DNA from: Bactericera cockerelli
Taxonomy: Eukaryota > Arthropoda > Insecta > Hemiptera > Triozidae
DNA length: 64,000 nt
NCBI GenBank assembly: GCA_024516035.1
Contig: CM044963.1
Coordinates: 24,584,435 to 24,648,434, forward strand
Reading direction: 5' to 3'
Under the pieces are notes generated by a model. That model ran no database searches, was not told the DNA's origin, and saw only the letters and a program-made list of their open reading frames with translations. Shown piece after piece: positions 20,682-31,203 of this stretch (within the stretch, counting starts at the first letter, position 1; each line of letters starts with the position of its first letter). A program made the translations under genes and the position numbers.

Positions 20682-20849
20682 ATTTTCACTTCAATTTAAC
20701 AAGTTTATGTTTTTTTATAGTACTTAATGAAAAAAAAACATGCATTTTTTTTTATTTAATTTTTCCGGAAATGACCTGAAATTTTTTCTCTCTGAATGTT
20801 TCCTGGAATTGATTCTGATTTAAACAACAACAAAAAGATGGCCACCCTG

Positions 20850-21164
20850 TACATCTATGTCCACTCAGCTACCGGGATTGACGCTTCAAGAAAGAGAGAG
20901 AGAGAGAGAGCATCGGGATCTCAGGACTCACAATCAAAACGATGGGGGTTTGATTCCAGAAAACGTAGCAACCTTCGACTAAAGTCCAGACACGCTATAC
21001 GCAATATAATGGGATGAACGGATGAATAAATAAAAGTCCATTGGATAATAATTTGTACCCAGGATCCCACTCAATCCCAAATGCCCCGAAACTTTCAAGT
21101 ATTTTTTGCAAAGTTCATCTGGTTGTTTATAGCCAATATTGATGATAATGATATTGGAAGTTGG
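20850..21164. other. No gene; short (AG)n at 20893-20911
   Basis: A possible decayed tRNA-like B box (GGTTTGATTCCAG, 20948-20960) follows the AG run. Otherwise nothing recognisable. Confidence 0.35.
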
Positions 21165-21360
21165 GTGGTTCACAACTTCTCCCTTTTCTGTTTATAGTGA
21201 TTAAAATAGACAGGTTAGTTGATGCCATAGATAATAATCAGAACTATTACCTACTGATGAGCCCATAAGCTCGATACAGCTGTCCAGGTATGTTCTGAAA
21301 ATCATGTACCTACATCTAGTACAACTTCTCACTTTTCTGTTTATACTGATACATGTTTGT
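21165..21360 (+). repeat. Dispersed repeat I, copy 1
   Basis: It shares with 42745-42925 the phrases AGGTTAGTTGATG, CAGAACTATTACCT, ACAGCTGTCCA and ACAACTTCTCACTTTTCTGT. The last phrase also occurs, in variant form, at the left boundary, so the core is flanked by a direct repeat. Confidence 0.75.
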
Positions 21361-21596
21361 GAAAGTTTCTGTCTCAAAAGGTTTCTGCCTAGATCATGTT
21401 CGTATCTTGCCATCCCTTCGAAATACTTTTTTTTTAACAACTTTTGTGCTTTATTTGTACATCATTTCATTACAAATAACAATAACAAAACTTGATTTTG
21501 AAGTATGAGTAATCGGCTAATAATTTGCCTTTACATCTTTTGGCTTAACATGGCTAGTACAGTATCTGTGTAACGTCCACCAGTCAGACAAGGGTA

Positions 21597-21674
21597 GGAT
21601 TGGGTGGAAGAGATTGCCATAGGCAATAACCCCGCCCTATAGTTAGGACGTATGAATATATTTTTTTTCCTGTT
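21597..21674 (+). mobile_element. LINE 3' UTR fragment, family K
   Basis: TTGGGTGGAAGAGATTGCCA and CAATAACCCCGCCCTATAG match the 43608-43790 and 61372-61580 copies. It is cut short by the following repeat. Confidence 0.7.
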
Positions 21675-21675
21675 T

Positions 21676-21925
21676 ATATTTATACTAGCGGGCTGTCGCC
21701 CGCTTTGCGGGCCGAGGCATGGCCGTGAAAGCAAAAAATCCTTTTTCGTCAATGGCAGGTGTTGTAGTGGGAGTTTCGAAAAATCCCGTCTTATTGCACA
21801 TCTAGACTATAAGACAAAGCTACTTACCAAATTTCAGCTTCCTAGGACTTACGGTTTGGGCTGTAGAGCGATGATCAGTCAGTGGTCAGTGGTCAGTGAG
21901 TGTCTTTGACATTTATATATAGAGA
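21676..21925 (-). repeat. Dispersed repeat, copy 2 (inverse of 4440-4690)
   Basis: It begins CTAGCGGGCTGTCGCCCGCT, contains TACCAAATTTCAGCTTCCTA, and ends after GTCAGTGGTCAGTG units near TTTATATATAGAGATTG. The GCGGGC...GCCCGC palindromic edge may be an element terminus. Confidence 0.7.
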
Positions 21926-22001
21926 TTGTCAATTTTGTAATTTATTTTTTACCATTATTTGTTTATATATAATTTCTTTTAGTAAAGAGTTTCATAATAA
22001 T

Positions 22002-22145
22002 CAAACACCTCGGCCGAGGTGTGAAGAACGCCTATACAAAGAAAGAGACAGCCCGGCAGAGTGTAAGGTTACGGAAAACATAGTTCCCATGCATTTCATG
22101 TACTTTCAGCTAGCCAGCTAAAAGTGCAACATGAATGTCACAAAT
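22002..22145 (+). repeat. Dispersed repeat with GC-rich palindrome, copy 2
   Basis: The inverse of 16146-16287. The palindrome CACCTCGGCCGAGGTG lies at its left edge, followed by GAAGAACGCCTATACAAAGA. Confidence 0.6.
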
Positions 22146-22447
22146 TGCGATTTTTATAATATTATACACACGAAGGTAAAAACACTGACTCATTCACTCA
22201 TTGATGTATTCAACGTACCTCCGACGCAGACCTCACCAAGGTTTGTGAACCACTGTCTTGTATACAGTATAAACACTACAAACCACAAAGTGGCCGAAGC
22301 TTTAGCGACAGACGTGGGAGAGGCCAATTAATAAACAAAACCCAAACGAGGCCCGCGGACAAATAGGAAAGAGAGTCTTGAAACGCAAAATTTATGAGCT
22401 TTCAAATTGGAAAAAGTTGTGTGGAAACTAATATTCTCATATAAATA
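22146..22447. other. No recognisable feature
   Basis: Unique-looking DNA with short frames only. Confidence 0.3.
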
Positions 22448-22532
22448 AGTCTAATTGGGGGACTATAAACAGGGAGGAGACCAGCAGTCTGGCTTGGGGA
22501 ATATAAACTGGGAGTAGAGTAGTAGACCAAAT
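22448..22532 (+). repeat. Two dispersed monomers of the 38-bp satellite
   Basis: TTGGGGGACTATAAACAGGG and GACCAGCAGTCTGGCTTGGG are followed by a diverged second unit. Confidence 0.85.
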
Positions 22533-22714
22533 TCGGTAAGCTACAACGGATCTTGACTGATGTTTATTGACTACGTAATTAAGAAGAAAGATGTGCAAAT
22601 TTGTGAAATCGGAGAACAAAAAATATTTTAACAAAAACGAACACAGTTAAAACAATGAAACACTCAATATACGCATGCGTTAAAAATAAACTCAGAAGTA
22701 ATAAAACTCTGAAA

Positions 22715-23000
22715 TCAAGCTCGCCGGGGGGCGAGCGCACGTCAAGTAGCGCCAACCAACCGGCCTATATTAACACGAAACAGAGTTTATAATATTATGT
22801 ATTTTGTTTTATTGTTTTTTTAGTAAAACTTGAAGAATAATAATTAGCTGTTCCAACGGGTGTTCCAAAGAGCCGGTTCCTAAGAGCCGGATCGATTCTT
22901 TGTTCCGGTTCAGATCTCTGCATGCCGCGCCGTAGCGTTTTGCAATTCGGTAGCATGCCTCATGCGCAGAACTGCATGCCTCATGCGTCCTGCGGCATGT
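22715..23000. other. GC-rich patch with repeated short words
   Basis: AGAGCCGG(T/A)(T/C) occurs twice (about 22870-22892), and GCATGCCTCATGCG twice (about 22952-22989). CpG content exceeds the surroundings. No open frame is recognised; a TE terminus or gene-proximal CpG patch are both possible. Confidence 0.35.
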
Positions 23001-23141
23001 AATTTACCTCCAGACCGCACTCGACTGCACAACAGGACATGGATTCGATTCGATGCTCTTTCAAACTGCATACTCAAGTGCACTCACTGCACTGTAGTAA
23101 CAGCACTGTAGTGGCATACAATAAGGCAGTGTCTTTATCTA

Positions 23142-23337
23142 GCGTATTACTCATTAAAAAAATAAATAAAAAATAAAAGATATCATATTTGTGTTATTCA
23201 CTTTCATGATATCACAACTACTCAAACTTGCTTTTACTAAATCTACGCTGAAACCGGGACTTGAACCACCGACCTCCAGGTTACAAGTCCGCTGCCTTAT
23301 CGATCAAGCCACTGAGGTCGGTGCGTATTACTCATTA
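23142..23337 (-). mobile_element. SINE family A with 15-bp target duplication
   Basis: GCGTATTACTCATTA flanks both ends. On the minus strand the SINE runs from ACCGACCTCAGTGGCTTGAT through B box GGTTCAAGTCCCGG to GATATC plus an A/T-rich tail. This is a good reference copy. Confidence 0.95.
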
Positions 23338-23345
23338 GTTTCATT

Positions 23346-23456
23346 ACATACGTACCAGGCACGGCCGGTGATAAGGAGCTGCGGAACTGCAGCATTCCCA
23401 GATGGAAAAGAAAAAGAGACGATTTTTTTCCCCATCGGCCGTGCCTGATACGTACA
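23346..23456. repeat. Imperfect hairpin element, ~20-bp arms
   Basis: TACGTACCAGGCACGGCCG (left) is mirrored by CGGCCGTGCCTGATACGTA (right) about 70 bp later. It starts 9 bases after the SINE's target duplication. Possibly a very small MITE. Confidence 0.6.
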
Positions 23457-23474
23457 TCAATCAAGAAGTGAGAC

Positions 23475-23690
23475 TTATAGTTACATACCTCTTCTTTCAC
23501 TTTGCCTTTCCCAAACTTTTTTTTTTTTTTTGGCACTGGGCAAAAATAACCCATACAGCCATTTTTTTTTCATTCAAAACTACTTGGGGTCGCCATTGTT
23601 CAACCTCTTCCTCAGGGTTGAGGTTGGTTGGTTCTGGCACTCCTACTTCCACTTTCCTTGGCTTGATGCCCTTCGTAACACCAACACTGT
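23475..23690. repeat. Dispersed repeat L, copy 1
   Basis: CTTCTTTCACTTTGCCT, then (after a T-run) GTCAACCTC-like and TTGAGGTTGGTTGGTTCTGG, resemble 27915-28045. Confidence 0.5.
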
Positions 23691-24029
23691 TATTTTCTTT
23701 TTGGACTGCCATTGTGTTACGTACCAAATCACTTAATCCCTACTGAACAATCGGTTGAACTACTAGTTGTACAAAAAATAATTAGACGTAGAAAAAGAAA
23801 AGAATATGGACAAGAAGTGTAAAAGAAAATATAAAGTAAGTAAAAAGTTATGAAGAAGAACATTACGAGTGGCAATGAAACGAGTAGAAAAAAAATGATG
23901 ACGAACAACTACCTATAACAACAACTGCAGTGCAACCCACCCACCACATAACTAACAACAACAATCGCCACAACAACAACAACAGCAGCAAAAAACAGTC
24001 TGGCGGGGGGACGTTAAAAAGAGTGAAGA

Positions 24030-24066
24030 CCAGCGTCTCGCTAGAGGACTATAAACAGAGAACAGA
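24030..24066 (+). repeat. Diverged monomer of the 38-bp satellite
   Basis: ACCAGCGTCTCGCTAGAGGA and CTATAAACAGAGAACAGAC follow the satellite unit with several changes. Confidence 0.65.
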
Positions 24067-25129
24067 CTAGCCAACCCTTACAAGCCAGGTTAGCTTGCAG
24101 TTTCCTGAAGGTCTAATGGCTTTTAAAGAAAAGTCCAAGTCCTCACAATAGTTGATCGAACATAGAAATATGTGGTTCAGAACGAGCCAACTCTGAAATA
24201 AAGTTGATTGGAGACCATAATTCCCCCCCTTCAGCTCTAGCCAAGCTGGCTACAAAAACAACAACAACAGAAACAAACATAACAATAACAACATCAACTA
24301 CAACAAGAGTCAAGATAGTGAAGATAATAATCTCCAACAATGACAGCTGAAGGATTAGGACTTGATTTAACACATCTGTTGCTTCTGTCGAGAGTGGTTT
24401 GGTTTTGGCACGATGAGACGGAAATAGGGACCAGACGACCGGGCCCCTGCCAAACACACGGGACTTGTTATATTCTCTGGAGTCTTATTTATCAACATGA
24501 TATCTTTAAATATAGCAGCATTGTAAAGAAAAATTGAATTAAATTGAAGAAGAAAAAATCCTAAGAAAAAAATTCTATAGATTGCAGATTCAATTTAATA
24601 TTAATAATATTATTAAGTATATGTGTAACCACAATACTGAACTACCTAAAAAACTGATATGACACATGACACATGTACCATAACAATAGAAAGGTATTAA
24701 ATGTATTTGTTTATGTTTTTGCGATTGAAATATTTAAAAATCGTTAAAATGTAAACATGCAACTTCGCATTATTGAATGTACAATATGCACATGTCTTCA
24801 GCAATGACATAATAATTTGCATGGATATATTAAAAATGTACAAATTTCAGTATTAAGGGCATGGCCGTATGTTGATCCAATACATTACGGCACGTAGGTA
24901 GATAATATCTATTATTAGTTCTGTTTCTAATCCGTACTAACACATCCACTCATTATGTATGTAGGCCAAACCTAACAGAGTAATGAGTTGATCAAATAAC
25001 GAGTAATTAGAGTGCCTGTGAGGGTAAATGTAAACAGATAGGCCATCCGCTAATGTGCTTGGTAAATACAGTAGACACAGGCTTAATGAAGCAGGCAAAT
25101 ATAACACGGTCTTGCGGTATATTATAGTA
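24067..25129. other. No recognisable feature
   Basis: AT-rich DNA with CAA-rich stretches (about 24255-24310). Frames on either strand are short and unfamiliar. Confidence 0.35.
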
Positions 25130-25215
25130 TAGTAGTGCTTTATTTAGACTGTCAGCTCGAGACAGGGAGTCCCATTATGCTAACAGTTTAATATAGCACC
25201 TCTTTATTTATTGTA
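25130..25215 (+). repeat. Dispersed repeat J, copy 1
   Basis: It shares GTGCTTTATTTAGACTGTCA, GTCCCATTATG and CAACAGTTTAA-like words with 60938-61020. Confidence 0.7.
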
Positions 25216-25589
25216 AATTTTATACAGGACCATTATTGCAGGCGGTAGACCATTATTGCAGGTAGCGTATAATACTGCTTCATTTAAAGTTTTAGACGTT
25301 TAAAACAGGAGAGCCAGTCCATACACCAACTGCCGTGCACAGCTTAGATGGGCCCATCGGTTGCCTCCTGTTTTGGGCTCCCAATTTTCGGCAATGGCTT
25401 GCGAAGTGGCGACTCCAAACAAACAGAACTACCGGCGGACCAGTGACCTAAATTTGAGTAGGCATCAGCACATTTGATGAACAGAAGGTACCCACCAGCT
25501 ACCTCTCTTCATCAACTACAACGAGTTCAAGCTGAGGTGAAACCAAATACTTCCCAGATACATTTTTAATAACAGAATCTGTTTCGATG

Positions 25590-25745
25590 ATACCACTGGT
25601 TCAGAACCATCTGGTGTGGTGAACATCTGGATGGGTGACCTACATGAGCTATATAGCCTATTTTTAGGCGTAAGTTCTCTGATAGAAAGTGTGCCGATGG
25701 TTCTGTGGGTGCACGGTGTACCTAAGGTGTAACCCAATACTGTAC
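25590..25745 (+). other. Possible decayed 5S-related SINE
   Basis: CATCTGGATGGGTGACCTAC resembles the 5S C box, with GGTTCAGAACCATCTGG upstream. No family B body follows, so the assignment is weak. Confidence 0.25.
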
Positions 25746-26968
25746 GTGTGGAACATGTTCTGATATCTACTGAGTGTTATGAATCTCGCCCTCTTCAAGT
25801 GCGAAGAGGACCACACACCACACAAGCAGCACGTGCTTTCAGCTATGTTTTAGCCGAAATGACATCGAGAACTCAAAAATGTCTTAAAACTGTTTTTTTT
25901 ACTACTTGTATACCTAATAGTGTCCAGAAAAAATACCAACCAAATTTTGTGGTTCAAATGTCGTCAGTATTTAACCAGACCAAGATAAAAAATCATTATT
26001 AATTGACAATACAATAGCTTATCTTATAAGTGCGAGAATTGTGTTCAGAAGCACACAATAATAGTTCTTATATCCACAATTTAACATTGAAAATGCACAG
26101 TACCTATCAGAAACACACAATAATATTACTCATCTCCACAATAAAACTACATAACAATACGTAAACACACAATAACGCCCACAGCCCCACACATTGGTCG
26201 CTTCGCTTTGAAGATATGCAAGAGGATACTTGAACCAAAACGGCAGCGCTATAAATTATCTGACAAACAGTGTGAGGCATGAAAAAAATAAAAGAAAGAC
26301 CAAACAATCATCTGCTAATTCTGAGTGACAAATAGATCCCTCGTGGTCGTAGATAGCAAATTTATTTATTAACAATTTCCATCACTAAAGTGGTAGTTTT
26401 ATTTATTAAAATTACAGTTACAAGAAAATACAAATAATACAATGCAGAAAAAAAAGAAGATAAAATAATTGTTTTGTTAATTTTTAGAAATATGTAACAG
26501 AAAAGGAACAAAAAGTCTTTTTTTTTAATGGACATAACATCATTTAGAACTTTAATACTTTAAAGTAATCCAAACGACAATACTAATGTCCTAACAAGGC
26601 ATACAAACTAAAGGTTATAAACAATACAGACTTGACTGTAACATTTTTATACAGACATTCTCTGCTCACATTCCAGCCGGAACAGATCACCAGAGAGATT
26701 ATAGTCATCATGGTCCAGCTGAAGTGTGTTGCAGAGTGTCATGGCTCAAGTTATTGGCGCTTTTTGCAGTTTAGTAAATTGGGGATCAGGAACCTGAAAC
26801 AGCCCAGCCATTCTAGGTCTTAGTGTTGGATTTTGGATTTTAAGTCTTCCGGAATACAAAAGAAAAACAAAGGTGAAACAATACGCATGAAATTCATAAT
26901 ACAAACATTATACATTATACAAGTATACAGCCTTGCGCTACTTGAAGCAAATTAAAATAGACAAATTG
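25746..26968. other. No recognisable feature
   Basis: AT-rich DNA with short frames. CACACAATAATA-like words recur near 26050-26175. No transposon ends were seen. Confidence 0.35.
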
Positions 26969-27256
26969 ACCGAACAATTTTTTTTTTTTTTTGAAGTGGG
27001 GTTTAACGTCGCTTTCAACTGCCATGGTCATATCACGACGGGGGTTTTACCCTCCATTCGCAGGAAACTCACAAACCTGCTACTCACATTGACCTCACCC
27101 AGCCTGAGTGGGGCCGGGAAAAGCCAGCGTCACGAGAATTAGAATTTGAATGGTCACCCATCCAAGTCTTAACCTCGCTGGATGTCGCTTAACTTCGGTG
27201 TTCTGAAGGGAACCGGTGTATTCAACATGCCATCGACGCTGGCTACCGAACAATTT
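26969..27256 (-). mobile_element. 5S rRNA-derived SINE (family B) with 12-bp target duplication
   Basis: ACCGAACAATTT flanks both sides (26969-26980 and 27245-27256). The minus-strand order is the 5S-like head with CTTGGATGGGTGACC, the family body, and a poly(A) tail. Confidence 0.96.
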
Positions 27257-27894
27257 AAAGACAGGAGTAATGCCCTCATTGTCTCACACTAAAAGAGTCA
27301 TTGCTGACTGCCTCTGAGCAAGGCGAGGTGATTCCCTTTCTGTGATAAAACTCGGAAGCAAAAGGCGAGTGACAAAAAACGACCATAATCACCGCGAAGA
27401 CAATCTGGGAACAATCCAAGACAACACTCTCAGAGGAAGAGGCAACACAAAGTGTGGAATCGCGGAAATGGAATTGTGTTGCAGTGACAGTTTTATGGAA
27501 ACTGTGCAAGCGAGACCGGTGTGAGGGCACGTATCTCGGAAACGAGGAGGAATTAACGTGACATGGAAACGAGATACTGGAGAGAATTGGCTTCTGTGAC
27601 CGTGTGGTAGACGCAGGAGACGAGAAAGTAATAAAAACATTAGAAAAGTAAATAACAATATGTCACATGAAATTTAATTTAATAAATTTAATACAAATTC
27701 CAGAATGAACGATATAAGGAATTTTAATAATAAAAATAATTATAACAAGCCTGTTTAGTGGAAGGTAATTACCAGGCGAGGTTTATGCTCAAAGCATTTT
27801 CAAATTTTCTACTACCTAACCCTCAGAGATTTTGTTAAGAGATGGGAAATGAGTGGATAAAAGGATCAAGGATTAATCCATGTTGCTATTTTTC
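27257..27894. other. No gene recognised; modestly GC-richer patch
   Basis: Bases 27260-27620 are GC-richer, with overlapping frames on both strands up to about 89 codons. None has a recognisable motif or convincing splice context. Confidence 0.3.
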
Positions 27895-28045
27895 CAGTTA
27901 TGATCAACTTCATTTCTTCTTCTTTCACTTTGCCTCTTTCCCGGCCCTCCTTGGGATTGGCATTGATCAACCTCATCGTTGAGATTGGTTGGTTGTGGCA
28001 TATTTTTAGGCTGAAAGAACTTCCTAACGCCAACGATTCTATTTG
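27895..28045. repeat. Dispersed repeat L, copy 2
   Basis: CTTCTTCTTTCACTTTGCCT, GATCAACCTCATCGTTGAGA and TTGGTTGGTTGTGGCA parallel 23475-23690. Confidence 0.5.
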
Positions 28046-28049
28046 ATTT

Positions 28050-28288
28050 AAAGACCTCATTAGGACGGTGGTTTAACCCTGCATTTGATGGAAATCGTTC
28101 CAGCTACCAACATTAACCTCACCCAGCATGCGTTCTCTGGGTAAGGCCAAAAATGTCAGCCTCACTTGTTCGAAATTTCTCTGTGTGAAAAGTCTGCTCC
28201 GATCCTCCGAACGGGAATCAAACTCAGGATCTCTGGATTACGGGCGGTAGTCACAACCGATACGCCACGGAGTCTGGCTTAATTAACT
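28050..28288 (-). mobile_element. tRNA-headed SINE with 5S-SINE-type tail
   Basis: The minus strand starts with a tRNA-like head (GACTCCGTGGCGTATCGGTT, TAATCCAGAGATC, B box GAGTTTGATTCCCG). It then continues into a body homologous to the 5S SINE: GCTGGGTGAGGTTAATGTTG, then GGGTTAAACCACCGTCC. The 5S head is absent. Confidence 0.7.
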
Positions 28289-29473
28289 CCATTATTATTA
28301 AAAGGAAATCGATGTACATATCTCTCTTTTAAAACAATACTGGTATGTTTATTGCACTTACGTAACTTCTGTCACATCCACTATCGAAGAATTGCCACAA
28401 AATATTAAATGCAAGCGAGAAATAATAATCCGAGAACACAATAATCCGGCACGCGAAGAGAAGAAAGAAAAGCATTGCAATTTGAAATCCAAATAGACAG
28501 TCAGAAATTAGACAGGAAGATTATGAAAACGGTAGTTGGGAATGATAATAATGAGACAGGACTAAGCTGATAAGTCGAAGAGAATCATGATAGTCAATCT
28601 GACGAGACCGAATGTGAACTCAACCGAAGAGCAGAACTCACGGGACTGTAAAGATTAACGAAACACGGAGCTTTGTCAGGAGTTTGGACATAACCGAGGC
28701 AGACACACAAGCATGAGAAAGAAACTGGAAACAGATCTGTGTGACATAACTAATAACTGCTAGGCGGATCCGGCTGAAATCTCAGAGTCTGTGTAACCGA
28801 CTTACTACATAGTGAATTTAGGTTTAAAATGAACATTTTATTACCAGGAAGATATAGTTACAATGAGAAGATAAGAGATGATGTAAGATGCACCAATGCA
28901 GTGTTGCCAACCGTAGGGATAAATCCCTACATGTAGGGATTTTTCCTGCATTTTTGATGATGTAGGGATGTAGGGACGGATATTTTGAAAATGCCCTAAA
29001 CGTAGGGATTTTTGGGAAAATTGATTGATAAATAGGTATTAGTCTAAAAAACAGTCAAAGTACCTATAGGTACTCTGTCAATCCTGTCTAAAAAATAAAA
29101 ATAATAATAATACCTACTAAAAAAACTATTAATTCAACTTGATAAATTGTACCTTTTATATTTTTTTCTTCTTCTTATTTTCCTCTTTCCCCCCTTTTTA
29201 GTGAAGTGGAACAAAAAATTAAGGTAAATACTATATTATTTAATTTAATTTAATTTATTTAATTTAATTTTACTTTATTGTGACGTTTCAAACATTAAAC
29301 ACAATTTACAATGAACATTATATAATATGCCTATCTATCTTAAGAAATAATTATTGTAACTTAGTCTAATTATAATAATAAGTATAAAAAAGATTATTAA
29401 AAAGAGTTTTAAGACTAGAACGGAAGTTGTAATAAATAATAATAGGTTAGTAGGTATTGAGAATTTTAAGAAT

Positions 29474-30905
29474 TTAGCTAAAACAGCTCTTAACAGCTTC
29501 AGAAAAGCTTTGAAGGCTCAGAGATAGGTCTAGCTGGTGGTGATGGATATTGTAAGTAGTTAGAGTTTGGTATAGAGGGGAGATTGATGAAAAGTTGTTA
29601 ATGGGTACATGAAAGAGAGAAACATTATTTAGTGCCCTGGTACGTACAGAGGGGACAATATAGAGCACATCATTTACTAAATCCATCGAGTCAATACCAT
29701 TGTTTATAATACGGTGAAGAGTTTGGAGCGATATGGTTTTATGGTGAGACTCGATGGACGGCAAACAGAGGTGCTCGCGTAGGTCTGAGTATGATATAGC
29801 TTCAAGGTAGGAAGGATAAAATCCATTGAGTCGAAAAAAGAGCTTACGACAGAATGTAGCTTGGACAGTCTCAAGCAGATGCTTATAAGCTTGAGTAGAA
29901 GGCATCCAGACCACAGATGCGTAGGAGAGTTTAGACAGGACCAGAGATTTGTATAGAAGGAGGAAAGAGTCAGGATCGTCAACTTTATGCAGAGTTCTCA
30001 TTACAAAACCAAGGATTTTTAAGCTTGAAAGTACAACGTTTTCAATGTGATAGTTGAAAGATAGATTTTTTGAAAAAGTTACTCCAAGGTCTTTTTTATA
30101 TTCCAGCATTTTTAGTGGTACGTTGTCAATGGTATATAAGCCAGGAATGGTTGTATGTTTTCTGGTGAATTGTACATACTCACATTTATGCGGACAGAAA
30201 GAAAGTTTATTTTCGTTAAGCCATTCTTGAATTGCATTTAGGTCAGCTTGTAGTAAGGCTATGTCAGCTGGAGTCAAAATGGGCTTGAAAATTTTAAGAT
30301 CATCTGCATAAAGTAGATACTTGGAGTGTTTAATACGCGACGTTATTCCGTCAATCATCACAAGGAAAAATACATTTCCCAGTAAACTACCTTGAGGGAC
30401 TGAAGATGTAGGGTAATACGGGGTGGATAGTACGTCTTTGTATTTAACACGTAGTTTACGTTTTTGAAGGTAGGAGGCAAAAAGTTTAACTAGACAAGGC
30501 GGATAGCCAAATTGATGCAGTTTTAATAAAAGTATTGTATGGTCAACTTTGTCAAAAGCGGATTTTATATCGGTGTACACTACATCAATTTGGTGAGAGG
30601 ATGGAAGAAGAGAAGAAAGGGAATGTAGAAAACATGTCAGGTTAGAAACTGTTGATCGTGCCCTTGCAAATCCATGCTGATGAGGAGAAATCTGAGAGTA
30701 AGTATAAGAACATATCTTGTTGAAAATGAGTTTCTCAAAAAGTTTGGAGAGAACATTTAAGGTAGCTATTGGGCGGTGCTGAGATATTAGATTTAGGTTT
30801 TGTTTTTTGGGGACAGGAGTAATGAGGGTTTCTTTAAGAGACTCAGGGAAAACACAAGTCGATAAAGAAAGATTAAAAAGATAGAGAAGGGGGATGATGA
30901 GAGAA
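29474..30905 (-). pseudogene. LINE ORF2, reverse-transcriptase part
   Basis: The open frame continues from the SINE boundary (about 30905) to the stop at 29474. It includes PVPKKQNLNLISQHRPIA, an RT N-terminal block; motif A DIKSAFDKVDH; motif B SVPQGSLLGNVFFLV; and the catalytic YADD in LLYADDLKIF. C-terminal thumb-like sequence follows (TIDNVPLKMLEYKKDLGVTF, KLSYASVVWM). All three catalytic aspartates are visible, so the RT half is only mildly decayed. It is separated from its endonuclease half by the 5S SINE at 30918-31189, which prevents expression as one polyprotein. Confidence 0.9.
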
Positions 30906-30907
30906 GT

Positions 30908-31201
30908 AGAACAGTCTTTTTTTTTTTTTTTTTTTTAAGTGGGGTTTAACGTCGCTTTCAACTGCCATGGTCATATCACGACGGGGGTTTTACCCTCCAT
31001 TCGCAGGAAACTCACAAACCTGCTACTCACATTGACCTCACCCAGCCTGAGTGGGGCCGGGAAAAGCCAGCGTCACGAGAATTAGAATTTGAATGGTCAC
31101 CCATCCAAGTCTTAACCTCGCTGGATGTCGCTTAACTTCGGTGTTCTGAAGGGAACCGGTGTATTCAACATGCCATCGACGCTGGCTTGAGAACAGTCTT
31201 T
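30908..31201 (-). mobile_element. 5S rRNA-derived SINE inserted in the LINE
   Basis: The 12-bp target duplication AGAACAGTCTTT flanks it (30908-30919 and 31190-31201). The minus strand reads GCCAGCGTCGATGGC, ACACCGAAGTTAAGCGACAT, CTTGGATGGGTGACC, the family body, then poly(A) at about 30920-30937. It is nearly identical to the copies at 9581 and 26981. Confidence 0.97.
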
Positions 31202-31203
31202 AA

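Larger units (their letters stand above)
19900..20849. mobile_element. Mariner-like non-autonomous element carrying LINE sequence
   Basis: TA-flanked ends CAAGGTGTCCATAAAGTC (left) and the reverse complement of CAGGGTGGCCATC (right) match at about 10 of the first 12 positions. The interior is mostly LINE 3' sequence (about 19994-20681), bordered by the short direct repeat ATTTTCAC. Confidence 0.6.
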
